Shown: positions 43,836-52,400 of the stretch, one piece after another
How the letters are laid out: each line of letters starts with the position of its first letter
Position numbering within the stretch: the first letter of the stretch is position 1
NCBI RefSeq assembly: GCF_022898935.1
Contig: NZ_JALIRP010000001.1
Span: 124,001 to 188,000 of the forward strand
DNA length: 64,000 nucleotides
Origin: Paenibacillus mangrovi
Lineage (GTDB): Bacteria > Bacillota > Bacilli > Paenibacillales > Paenibacillaceae
Direction of reading: 5' to 3'
Notes under the pieces: model-generated
Databases searched by the model: none
What the model saw: the letters and a program-made list of their open reading frames with translations, nothing else
What the model was told of the DNA's origin: nothing
Made by a program: the position numbers and the translations under genes

Positions 43836-45272
43836 GTGGTAAAAAGAAAGAAATTTATCAGTATGATTATGGCTGTATCTCTATTAGGCGGTGTGCTGGC
43901 AGGGTGTTCCTCGAATTCTGGAAACAGCGCGAGCGGGGACAACAAAACAACGCCAACTGCGCAGGCAGATTCCAAGAATGAAGAACGCACGCTGAAAATG
44001 ATGACAGGGGTCATCGGCGGAAAAACTCCCGAAGAGAATGTCAAGTTTGAGAAGGAAATCGAACGTTTAACAGGCATTAAGGTGACGATGGATAAGCCTG
44101 CCTCCGACTATGACCAGAAGCTGCTTGCATCGATTGCTTCTGGAGAGAAATACGATTTGCTGCAGGTCAGCAAAGAAAGAATGAACACTTTGATCGATCA
44201 GGGAGTACTTACACCCCTCACCGATCAAGTGAAAGCCTCCAAGGTGCTTTCGGATCCAAGCGTTATTCCAACGGATGAGTGGGATCAGGTCAAAACGAAG
44301 GATGGCCAGATATACGGTGTTTTCACCAAGTACCAAGGGGGAACGATGCCGATCGTACGTAAGGATTGGCTGGACAAACTGAATCTGCCAGAACCTAAAA
44401 CGCTGGATGATTACTATAACGTGCTCAAGGCTTTCACCGAGCAGGACCCGGATGGAAACGGCAAGAAGGACACCTACGGACTCAGCACGGCCGGAATGTA
44501 CGAATTGCAGGGCTTCTTTAGCGCCGCAGGCCTTAAACAAAGATACGTAGAAACAGCAGACGGCAAGCTGGATGTACCGTATTCTACGGATGCTGCAATT
44601 CCTGTATATGAATGGCTCAACAAGCTGTATAAAGAAGGTATTCTTGATCCGAACTTTGCAACAAATGATACCGGTAAAATGCGTAATATGTTCCTATCCG
44701 ACCGTGTCGGCATGATTACATACTGGGACGCTTGGGTTGGCATGCTGAACAACACCCGCAAGGGGCAGGATCCGCAAACAACATTCGAAGCTAAAGGTCT
44801 TCCAGGCGCTGCTGATGCCAATGGCAATTACATGCTGCGCAGAGGCGATCCGGACGTATGGGTTATTCCGGCTAATGCAGAGCATCCGAAAACGGCCTTT
44901 GAATTTATCGAATGGTGGAACACTCAGGACGGTATTATGCTGGGCAGCTTGGGCATTAAGGATGAAGATTACACGATGGACAATGGCAAGTATGTGCTGA
45001 CCCAGACTGGTAAAGAGCATGCCTCCGACCACGGTGTACCTTTCTGGTACAACAGCAATGTGGAAGCTCCTTTCGGCAAGCTTCCAGGCGTACAAGAAGC
45101 CCAGGATCTCGTCAATAAATACGCTACCTTGGAATTAACGCCTCCGAATTGGTCAGAAGCAGAGAAAATCATCAATGAATATTCCTTCAAAGCAATCATG
45201 GGCGAAATGCCGGCCGCAGATGCAGTGAAGAAAATGCGTGAAGAGTTGAAAGCAAAGAAGCTGATCGATTAA
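43836..45272 (+). CDS. Solute-binding lipoprotein of the second phosphoesterase operon
   Basis: A 478-residue lipoprotein beginning at GTG 43836 behind GAGGAG; lipobox LAGC, then a CUT1-type binding domain with LDQGVLTPLTDQVK-like and DPDGNGKKDTYGLS motifs. Here the binding protein is first in its operon, and a hairpin follows it before the permeases, an arrangement that yields more binding protein than permease. Ligand unknown; the downstream enzymes suggest a phosphorylated glycan or polyol. Confidence 0.92.
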   Translation: MVKRKKFISMIMAVSLLGGVLAGCSSNSGNSASGDNKTTPTAQADSKNEERTLKMMTGVIGGKTPEENVKFEKEIERLTGIKVTMDKPASDYDQKLLASIASGEKYDLLQVSKERMNTLIDQGVLTPLTDQVKASKVLSDPSVIPTDEWDQVKTKDGQIYGVFTKYQGGTMPIVRKDWLDKLNLPEPKTLDDYYNVLKAFTEQDPDGNGKKDTYGLSTAGMYELQGFFSAAGLKQRYVETADGKLDVPYSTDAAIPVYEWLNKLYKEGILDPNFATNDTGKMRNMFLSDRVGMITYWDAWVGMLNNTRKGQDPQTTFEAKGLPGAADANGNYMLRRGDPDVWVIPANAEHPKTAFEFIEWWNTQDGIMLGSLGIKDEDYTMDNGKYVLTQTGKEHASDHGVPFWYNSNVEAPFGKLPGVQEAQDLVNKYATLELTPPNWSEAEKIINEYSFKAIMGEMPAADAVKKMREELKAKKLID

Positions 45273-45278
45273 ATCTTC

Positions 45279-45319
45279 AAGAGGAGGAAGTGGAACAACT
45301 AGCCTCCTCTTTATTTTTC
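45279..45319 (+). terminator. Intercistronic hairpin between binding protein and permease
   Basis: AAGAGGAGG pairs with CCTCCTCTTT around a 15-nt loop, followed by ATTTTTCT. Probably a leaky terminator or mRNA-stabilising structure that lowers permease relative to binding protein. Confidence 0.7.
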
Positions 45320-45340
45320 TAAAATGGTGGTGACTTTCCG

Positions 45341-46213
45341 TTGAAAGCGATATTGAAGTACAAGACGCTGTATTTAATGATGCTTCCAATCCTGGCTTAC
45401 TTCGCGATTTTTTCATTTTATCCGCTTGTCCGCGGACTAATTATCAGCTTTCAAAATTATCGCCTGATCGGTGACCGGCCGTTCGTAGGCTTCGATAACT
45501 ATATGACTGTATTAAAGGATCCGGTTTTCTGGGACGTTTTACAGAATACCATCGTGATCGGTACAGGGATCTTTGTGATCAATTTTATTTTACCGCTGAT
45601 TCTTGCGCTCTCCTTGAATGAAGTAGCCTCCGTCTGGTTCAAGAAGGTTACGCAGATGATTGTTTATTTACCCCATCTGTTCTCCTGGGTTGTCGTGGGC
45701 GGGATGTGGATTCTTATGTTGTCCCCTGACACAGGCATCGTAAATCAGATTATTCAATTGTTCGGTGGGGATCCAATCAGTTTCTTGGCTTCCGACAAGT
45801 ATGCCCGCAGCGTCATGATCTTTACCTCCGGCTGGAAAGAGATGGGATACACTTGTATCTTGTATTTGGCAGCGATTGTAAATATCAATCCGTCGCTCTA
45901 TGAGGCTGCAAGCATTGACGGTGCCAGTCGCTGGCATAAGGTCCGCTTTGTGACGATTCCTCAGCTTTCTTCTACCATGAAAATGGTTGTCATGTTGAAT
46001 GTACTCGGCATCCTTCGCATGTTCGACCAAATATTAGTCATGCGTAATGGTGCCATTGCTGACAAAGTCGATGTGGTTATGATGTATACCTATCAAAAAG
46101 GGATATTGGAATTCAATATCGGACCAGCTACGGCTGCAGGGTTCCTTATCATATTCGCCACATTAGTGATTTCTTTTGTAACGAGAGCGTTAATCCGCTA
46201 TGACGAAGGGTGA
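45341..46213 (+). CDS. CUT1 ABC permease, LplB/UgpA-like
   Basis: A 290-residue permease starting at TTG 45341 (GGTGGTG upstream) with about six membrane segments and EAA loop (EAASIDGASRWHKVRFVTIPQLSS). Pairs with the next permease; no ATPase gene in the operon. Confidence 0.92.
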   Translation: MKAILKYKTLYLMMLPILAYFAIFSFYPLVRGLIISFQNYRLIGDRPFVGFDNYMTVLKDPVFWDVLQNTIVIGTGIFVINFILPLILALSLNEVASVWFKKVTQMIVYLPHLFSWVVVGGMWILMLSPDTGIVNQIIQLFGGDPISFLASDKYARSVMIFTSGWKEMGYTCILYLAAIVNINPSLYEAASIDGASRWHKVRFVTIPQLSSTMKMVVMLNVLGILRMFDQILVMRNGAIADKVDVVMMYTYQKGILEFNIGPATAAGFLIIFATLVISFVTRALIRYDEG

Positions 46214-46221
46214 GTCGGTTT

Positions 46222-47088
46222 ATGAAAATCTTAGAAAAAAAGAGCTGGCAGAGCCGGATCTTCGATTGCATCAATGTTCTGTTCCTGCTTCTGCTCGTAT
46301 TGACGATGATCATCCCATTTTTAAATACACTTGCACTTGCGTTCTCATCCAACCTTGCTTCCATGCAGCCGGACATTGTCCTGTGGCCCAAGGAATTTAG
46401 CACGGAAGGGTTCACCACTGTATGGAACCGCATGAGACTTTATTTACCCTTTATGAACAATGTCATTGTGACCGTAGTCGGTACGGCAGGCCATGTATTT
46501 CTCTGCTCCGTCGCAGGCTATGTGTTGATTCAAAAAGGTCTTCCAGGGAAGAAGTGGATGCTGTCGGCTATTCTTGTGACGATGATGATTCCAAGCGAAG
46601 CCATCATGATTCCACTCTATATTGTGAACAAAGACCTGGGACTGCTGAATTCGTTGTCCGCTCTCATCCTGTCGGGCTTAGTATCGGGCTTCGGCGTTCT
46701 GCTGATGCGGAATTTCTTCCTGAGCGTTCCTTATGAAATGTCGGAATCAGCCCGGATTGACGGTGCCGGAGATTTGCGCATTTTCTTTACGATGTACATG
46801 CCGCTTGCAAAAGCAGGTCTGGCAACCGTTACGCTGTTCGAATTCGTCAGCCGTTGGAACCAGTTTACACCGGCTGTGCTATATATTAATGATCCATCCA
46901 AAAATACGCTGCAGGTCGCGTTAAAATCGCTTATCGTCGATACGGATGTGACATCAAGCAATTTTATGATTACAACAAATGTCCGAATGGCGGGCATTGT
47001 CATCGCATTGCTGCCACTCCTTTTCATTTATCCATTTGTCCAAAAGTATTTTGTAAAAGGAATTTTTCTTGGAGCGAATAAAGAATAA
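46222..47088 (+). CDS. CUT1 ABC permease, LplC/UgpE-like
   Basis: A 288-residue permease with EAA loop (ESARIDGAGDLRIFFTMYMPLAKA) and the family ending VQKYFVKGIFLGANKE. ATG 46222 is preferred; GTG 46210 overlaps the upstream stop but sits on the GAAGGG ribosome site. Confidence 0.92.
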   Translation: MKILEKKSWQSRIFDCINVLFLLLLVLTMIIPFLNTLALAFSSNLASMQPDIVLWPKEFSTEGFTTVWNRMRLYLPFMNNVIVTVVGTAGHVFLCSVAGYVLIQKGLPGKKWMLSAILVTMMIPSEAIMIPLYIVNKDLGLLNSLSALILSGLVSGFGVLLMRNFFLSVPYEMSESARIDGAGDLRIFFTMYMPLAKAGLATVTLFEFVSRWNQFTPAVLYINDPSKNTLQVALKSLIVDTDVTSSNFMITTNVRMAGIVIALLPLLFIYPFVQKYFVKGIFLGANKE

Positions 47089-47114
47089 GCCAGTAAACAG
47101 GAGGAGAGTTTGGC

Positions 47115-48413
47115 ATGTTAAAACAGGCGAATCAGCGGCAGTCTTCAGTCGTTTATAAACGGTATATCGAGCATTCGGAGCAAAGCTCGTACATTGAAGT
47201 TCCATTCGAAATGCCGGAGCATGTTGAGGAAATTCATGTGCGTTTTGAGGTGTTGCCGCATGACGGAGAATCATCTTCCCATGCTGTCATTGATTTGGGC
47301 GTACGAGACAGTGCTAGAGTAAGAGGCTGGAGCGGTGGTGCCCGGAAGGAATTTTATATCGGACAAGAAAAAGCAACCCCTGGGTATTTGCCGGGCTCGC
47401 TGGCTTCGGGTGAATGGGCGGTACTTCACAACGCCTATAAAGTGCCTGAAGAAGGCTGCACCGTCATGATCGAAATCGTGTTTACGTTTAAGACACCACG
47501 CTGGCTGAAGGGAGATCTACACACGCACAGCGTTCACAGCGACGGCTCCTATACGCTTGCAGAGAATGCGGCCATTATGGAAAGTCTGGGATGCGATTTT
47601 ATTGCGATGACGGATCACAATACGAACAGCCAGAACTTGGCCTATCCGCGGGAAACATCTGTGCTTATGATTCCGGGGACGGAGTTTACGACCAACTTCG
47701 GTCACAGCAACTTTCTCGGCGTAACGGATCCTATGGATGATTTCCGTGTCAAGGGAATGGCTGATGTGCATGAAAAGTTCCGAATTGCGCGTGAGCGGGG
47801 CGCTAGAATCGTACTCAACCATCCACACTGCGAATATTGCGCGTGGGAATGGGATTTCGAAGTGGATCACGATTGGGTGGAAATTTGGAACGGGCTGTGG
47901 CATGAGCGCAATAGCCGTGCATTGGCATGGTGGCAAGAGCAATTGGCTGCCGGCAGACGTCTGGTGGCTGTAGGAGGCAGTGACGTGCATCGTCCGGATC
48001 CTCACTTGAAACATGCGATGCCATGTGTCTGGGTCTGGTCGGAAGAGAAAACCGTGCAAGGAGTGCTCGGCGGCATCGACCGCGGCCATGTCGTCATTAC
48101 CTATGCACCGGACGGACCGTTTGCCAATCTGCATTGCGGCGAATACATGATCGGAGATGAAGTGCCTTTCGAACAATCCAATCGCGAGATCGTCATCGAA
48201 TTGGATGATTTGCATGCCGGAGATCTGATTCGCCTTTATAGCGAGCGCGGTCTGGAGCGGGAAATTCCGGCTGAGTCGGAAGGTGGAATGGTGCTGACGT
48301 TTGACGGTAAGGAACGAAGATTTTTGCGGGCAGAAATCTGGCGCTATTTCGAACAGGCTGAAACCACGCTTATGGCCACAGTGACGAACCCGATTTATTT
48401 TGCCTCGAGATGA
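47115..48413 (+). CDS. Fused CehA/McbA-type PHP phosphoesterase
   Basis: A 432-residue metallohydrolase. Residues 1-133 form an N-terminal beta domain; the PHP domain starts at KGDLHTHSVHSDGSYT and continues with MTDHNTN, PGTEFTT, VLNHPHCEY and VGGSDVH, the full set of metal ligands. The N-terminal domain corresponds to the separate gene at 11236-11703 in the other operon, so this is the fused version of the same enzyme. Strong AGGAGGAG ribosome site. Expected to cleave a phosphoester of the imported compound in the cytoplasm. Confidence 0.9.
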   Translation: MLKQANQRQSSVVYKRYIEHSEQSSYIEVPFEMPEHVEEIHVRFEVLPHDGESSSHAVIDLGVRDSARVRGWSGGARKEFYIGQEKATPGYLPGSLASGEWAVLHNAYKVPEEGCTVMIEIVFTFKTPRWLKGDLHTHSVHSDGSYTLAENAAIMESLGCDFIAMTDHNTNSQNLAYPRETSVLMIPGTEFTTNFGHSNFLGVTDPMDDFRVKGMADVHEKFRIARERGARIVLNHPHCEYCAWEWDFEVDHDWVEIWNGLWHERNSRALAWWQEQLAAGRRLVAVGGSDVHRPDPHLKHAMPCVWVWSEEKTVQGVLGGIDRGHVVITYAPDGPFANLHCGEYMIGDEVPFEQSNREIVIELDDLHAGDLIRLYSERGLEREIPAESEGGMVLTFDGKERRFLRAEIWRYFEQAETTLMATVTNPIYFASR

Positions 48414-48427
48414 GGAGGAAGACCGAA

Positions 48428-49237
48428 ATGGAAATGACCGTCATGAGTTTTAATTTAAGATATAACAACCCCGGGGACGGGGCCAATCAGTGGATGTACC
48501 GCGCAGACCGGGCGGCGCAAATGATCAAGGATCATCATCCGCTTGTGATCGGTACCCAGGAAGGGTACTACGATATGCTGACAGATCTACAGGAACGTCT
48601 CGATGACTATGCTTGGGCAGGAACCGGCCGTATGGGTGGACATGAAAACGAGCACTGCGCGATTTTCTATCGCAAGGAGGTGCTTGCTCTGCTGGAGCAG
48701 GGGACTTTCTGGCTCTCCGAAACGCCGGATGTACCGGGCTCGAAGAGCTGGGACAGCGATCTGCCGCGCATATGTACCTGGGCTCGTTTCGAGCACAGAC
48801 AGATTGGCGAGAAGCTCACTGTATTCAACATTCATTTGGATCATTTAGGGCAAGAGGCTCGCAATCAGGGTACCCGAATGATATGGGAATCTATTGCAAG
48901 CAGCTATGAGAAGCACCCTACACCGACGATTCTGACCGGCGATTTCAACAGCCACCCATCGGAACTGCCGATTGCTCTCCTACGCGGTAATATCGAGCTG
49001 GATGGTCAGAGAAGCTGGCTAAAGGATGCGTATACGGCCATGTCCAGCGAGATCGGTTCAACTAGACACGATTTTAATGGAGGCGAGCAGGGAGAGCCGA
49101 TCGATTATATTTTCGTTTCCCCGGAATGGAATGTTCGAAGCATACAAGTGGACCGGCACTTGATGGATGGAGCATACCCATCGGATCATTATCCGGTTAT
49201 TGCCAAGCTTCATTGTGAAGGAAGCACAAACATTTAG
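48428..49237 (+). CDS. Endonuclease/exonuclease/phosphatase-family hydrolase
   Basis: A 269-residue EEP-fold enzyme with the family motifs MSFNLRYNNPGD (metal Asn), IGTQEG (metal Glu), FNIHLDHLGQEAR, LTGDFNSHP, IDYIFVS and SDHYPV (catalytic Asp/His). It has no signal peptide, so it acts in the cytoplasm. The family hydrolyses phosphodiesters or phosphomonoesters, including inositol phosphates, sphingomyelin and nucleic acids; short bacterial members with this context are usually metabolic rather than nucleases. ATG 48428 is preferred because AGGAGG stands nine bases ahead. Confidence 0.9.
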   Translation: MEMTVMSFNLRYNNPGDGANQWMYRADRAAQMIKDHHPLVIGTQEGYYDMLTDLQERLDDYAWAGTGRMGGHENEHCAIFYRKEVLALLEQGTFWLSETPDVPGSKSWDSDLPRICTWARFEHRQIGEKLTVFNIHLDHLGQEARNQGTRMIWESIASSYEKHPTPTILTGDFNSHPSELPIALLRGNIELDGQRSWLKDAYTAMSSEIGSTRHDFNGGEQGEPIDYIFVSPEWNVRSIQVDRHLMDGAYPSDHYPVIAKLHCEGSTNI

Positions 49238-49280
49238 GGAAGAAAGCAGCCGCATCAGCGCTTCGGGCAGAAGGAGAACA

Positions 49281-52046
49281 ATGATGAACCAGAAAAAGAG
49301 GCTTGAAAAAATATATGTAGTGTTCAAAACTCATTTTGATATTGGCTTTACCGGCCTTGTATCGGATGTTGTGGAGCGTTACCAGACCGAAATGCTGAAG
49401 GATGTCATTTCAATTTGCGGGAAAACAGCGGTAAATCCTGAACATGAAAAGTACGTGTGGACGATGCCGGCTTGGCCGCTGCGGAAGACGCTCGATGGAA
49501 GCTCACAGGAGGACCGTGACGAAGCGATGTCCTTTGTGGACAGCGGCCAATTGATTTGGCATATGCTCCCCTATACGACACACACCGAATTTTGCGGCCT
49601 GGAAGAATGGATTCGCGGAATGTACATATCCCGTGGCTTGTCCGAGCAGTTCGGGTATATCCCGAAGGACGCCAAAATGACCGATGTTCCGGGGCATACC
49701 TGGGTGGTGCCGTCACTGCTGGCGAAGGCGGGCGTGAAGATTTTGCATCTGGGCTGCAATCCGGCTTCTACGCCTCCGGACGTGCCGCCCGTTTTCTTCT
49801 GGGAAGGACCAGACGGGGAGCGGCTGCTCACGTTTTATTCCAAAGGTTCTTACGGCACGGGGATTCTTCCACCAGAGGAATGGGAGCATCCGGTGTGGCT
49901 GGCGATGATTCAGACGAGCGACAATCACGGACCTCATGATCCTTCCTATATACAAGAGATGAAAGACTCGCTGAAAGCGAGCGGGCTTAATACACAGCTG
50001 CACATTGGCAGTTTAACGGATTTTGCCGAGGATTTTCTAGCCCGAAATCCGGAGCTGCCGGTCATTCGCGGCGATCTGGCCGATTCCTGGATACATGGCG
50101 TCGGCACGGCTCCGCGGGAGGTATCACGCGTCAGAGAGCTTAGAGGACGAATTGCGGGTACGGAAAGCGCATTAGCCATGGCAAAGCTGACCGGGGATAC
50201 GGCAGTGGATATCGATCAAGCGAAAACATACATTGACAAGAGCTATGAGCATGCATTGCTGTTCGGTGAACATACATGGGGCATGGACTGCAAGACATTT
50301 CTTTTTCCGAGACGGTATGAAAAAGAACAGTTTCTGCAGGACAAGGAAACCGAGCGCTATAAAAAGATGGAGCATTCCTGGCAGGAGCAGCGTGACTATT
50401 TGAATACAGCTGAGGCTGCGCTTCATTCTGCGCTTGAGCTGGCTGGCGGTGTTTCGGTCGAAGAAGTGGACCTCAAGTCGCGGAACGGGAATGTAAGCGA
50501 TCCTGCCGACAAGGGGAGTAAGCCTGCCGCTTATCGCATTTATAACCACCTGGGGTGGAAGCGGGACGCCCACGTACTGCTGCCATACGGATGGCAGCTT
50601 GAACCGCATGAGCGGCTCATCGATTGCAGCACAGGCGAGCTTGTTCAATTTTACCAAAATGAAGCTGGCGTGTGGGCCGATATGCACGAATTACCGGCGC
50701 TCGGCTATAAGACGCTTGCGATTGCGTCAAACATGTTGGAGAGCGGGAGAAAGGTTGCCTTGACAGAAGCAGCTCCGGCAGCGGAGGTTCCGCTTGCCAG
50801 TGAAGCAGCTGAAGCGGTTAGCTGCGTCCGCGCCGAGATGAATGAACGGGAAGCCGTATTGGAGAACGAATATCTCATCGTCAAAGTATCCAGATGGACC
50901 GGCTTGCTCACAAGCATCTGGGATAAGCGCTTGCAGCAGGAATTTGTTAATGCCGATGCCCAGTACGGCTTTGGTCAATATGAATATAATGTTTATTCTA
51001 GCGAGGACATTACGAGATATATCAAAAAGTATGCCTACCGCTTCTATGACTGGGGGATTCATGATTTCGGCAAAACGGGCTATCCGGATCAGCAGAAGCG
51101 ACTTTCTTTTACAACCGATGCTCCTGAGCTTCAGCTTGTACAGGAGGCAGACGCAGTATGCCTGGTATGCATAACTCATGGAGAGGAAGCCTCCTTAGGA
51201 GAATACGGGAATGCCGAGCGAATCGTTTGGTCTGTTCGCCTAACCGGCGCTTCTCCTGAACTGGATTTCGAACTGCAATTGAAAGGCAAAGAGGAGACGC
51301 CGCTCGCGGAATCGGGCAGCCTGATCTTCCCTCTTAAGCTTGACCAAGCTAAGTATCGGATTAACAAAATGGGCAGCGTCGTGGATCCTATCAAGGATGT
51401 GGTACGTTCCTCCAGTACGCTGCTGAACAGCTGTGAATACTTCGTCGATGTGACAGACGATCAAGGGAATGCGGGTATGGCTTTCGTTCCGCTTGACTCC
51501 CCGCTCTTTTTCATCGGTAAAAACGGTATGTGGGACTTTGAGCACCAATACACACCGGAGCAGCCGGAGCTGCATTTCAACCTGTTCAACAATTGGTGGG
51601 GTACGAATTTTCCGCAGTGGACGGGCGGAGATTTGTGTTACCGCTACAAGCTGATTCCCCATGCCGGCAGCTGGTCGGAGTCGGAGGTCTGGAAGCGGGC
51701 TGAGGAGGCTGTAACGCCGGTAACAGCAGTACCGGTCTGGGACAGAGCAGCTGAAGCTGAGCCAGTAGTGTACGAGCTGTTGCCGCAAGAGCTGGATGGT
51801 GCAGCTGTCACCTGCTTCAAGCCAGCGGAGGATGGCGATGGCTGTATCCTTCGTCTGCGCGAATGGACGGGGACCAGCCGCGAGCTCACTGTGACGCTGC
51901 CTGCAGCTACTCACAGCGTAAGCCGCACAGATTTGCTGGAGCATCATCTGGAGGAACTCACGCTTGTAGATGCGGGCAGCAATGCAAAGCAAATTACGCT
52001 ATTCACCAATCCGTTTGAGGTTCATACGCTGAGGATTCGTGGTTAA
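49281..52046 (+). CDS. GH38-like alpha-mannosidase-related hydrolase (DUF5054-type)
   Basis: A 921-residue cytoplasmic protein. FKTHFDIGFT supplies the GH38 metal pair His18-x-Asp20, and TDVPGHTW (Asp135) aligns with the GH38 nucleophile loop D-x-x-GH-S/T; the C-terminal 500 residues are beta-rich as in GH38. The overall sequence looks like the DUF5054 group, for which activity is not established to my knowledge. Start 49281 follows AAGGAG. Last gene of the LacI operon. Together with PHP and EEP enzymes it suggests breakdown of a phosphate-bearing glycan. Confidence 0.82.
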   Translation: MMNQKKRLEKIYVVFKTHFDIGFTGLVSDVVERYQTEMLKDVISICGKTAVNPEHEKYVWTMPAWPLRKTLDGSSQEDRDEAMSFVDSGQLIWHMLPYTTHTEFCGLEEWIRGMYISRGLSEQFGYIPKDAKMTDVPGHTWVVPSLLAKAGVKILHLGCNPASTPPDVPPVFFWEGPDGERLLTFYSKGSYGTGILPPEEWEHPVWLAMIQTSDNHGPHDPSYIQEMKDSLKASGLNTQLHIGSLTDFAEDFLARNPELPVIRGDLADSWIHGVGTAPREVSRVRELRGRIAGTESALAMAKLTGDTAVDIDQAKTYIDKSYEHALLFGEHTWGMDCKTFLFPRRYEKEQFLQDKETERYKKMEHSWQEQRDYLNTAEAALHSALELAGGVSVEEVDLKSRNGNVSDPADKGSKPAAYRIYNHLGWKRDAHVLLPYGWQLEPHERLIDCSTGELVQFYQNEAGVWADMHELPALGYKTLAIASNMLESGRKVALTEAAPAAEVPLASEAAEAVSCVRAEMNEREAVLENEYLIVKVSRWTGLLTSIWDKRLQQEFVNADAQYGFGQYEYNVYSSEDITRYIKKYAYRFYDWGIHDFGKTGYPDQQKRLSFTTDAPELQLVQEADAVCLVCITHGEEASLGEYGNAERIVWSVRLTGASPELDFELQLKGKEETPLAESGSLIFPLKLDQAKYRINKMGSVVDPIKDVVRSSSTLLNSCEYFVDVTDDQGNAGMAFVPLDSPLFFIGKNGMWDFEHQYTPEQPELHFNLFNNWWGTNFPQWTGGDLCYRYKLIPHAGSWSESEVWKRAEEAVTPVTAVPVWDRAAEAEPVVYELLPQELDGAAVTCFKPAEDGDGCILRLREWTGTSRELTVTLPAATHSVSRTDLLEHHLEELTLVDAGSNAKQITLFTNPFEVHTLRIRG

Positions 52047-52089
52047 ATTAAGCTTGATTTTAAATGGAAAAGGTTGAATCAGATACACA

Positions 52090-52120
52090 CAAAAAAAGCG
52101 CCCACAGCGGGCGCTTTTTT
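52090..52120. terminator. Terminator of the second phosphoesterase operon
   Basis: AAAAAAAGCGCCC and GGGCGCTTTTTTT pair around ACAGC; symmetric A and T tracts. Confidence 0.93.
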
Positions 52121-52153
52121 TGATTCTATCAATCGCATACGTTCATGACCGTA

Positions 52154-52261
52154 CTAGAAAAACATTCGCTCTACCAGCCAAAGTGCTCCCAGACTTGTAA
52201 TAACCCAAGAACCGTAAATAACGGCCGGTTTGAAAAAGTTTTTCCTTTGGATGTACAAAGT
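52154..52261 (-). pseudogene. Possible relic of a HupE/UreJ-like membrane protein C-terminus
   Basis: On the minus strand about 36 residues ending FFKPAVIYGSWVITSLGALWLVERMFF then stop look like the last transmembrane helix of a HupE/UreJ-type protein, with nothing recognisable before it. Nothing else is apparent in the 52121-52400 interval apart from the leader of the UbiD gene. Confidence 0.25.
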
Positions 52262-52400
52262 ACGACATTGTAGAATCTTGAAACGTGACCTAAGTGGTGG
52301 AGAACCCGTTTCTTTTTTGCTAACATATGAAGTATATCGATTGAACTGAGGTTTATTTTTGGATATAGATATATATTTCATAAAGATGGGAGTCACACCA

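Noticed and set aside
51240-51992. 250-codon open frame on the minus strand
   Set aside because: Lies within the GH38-like gene and shows no family features.
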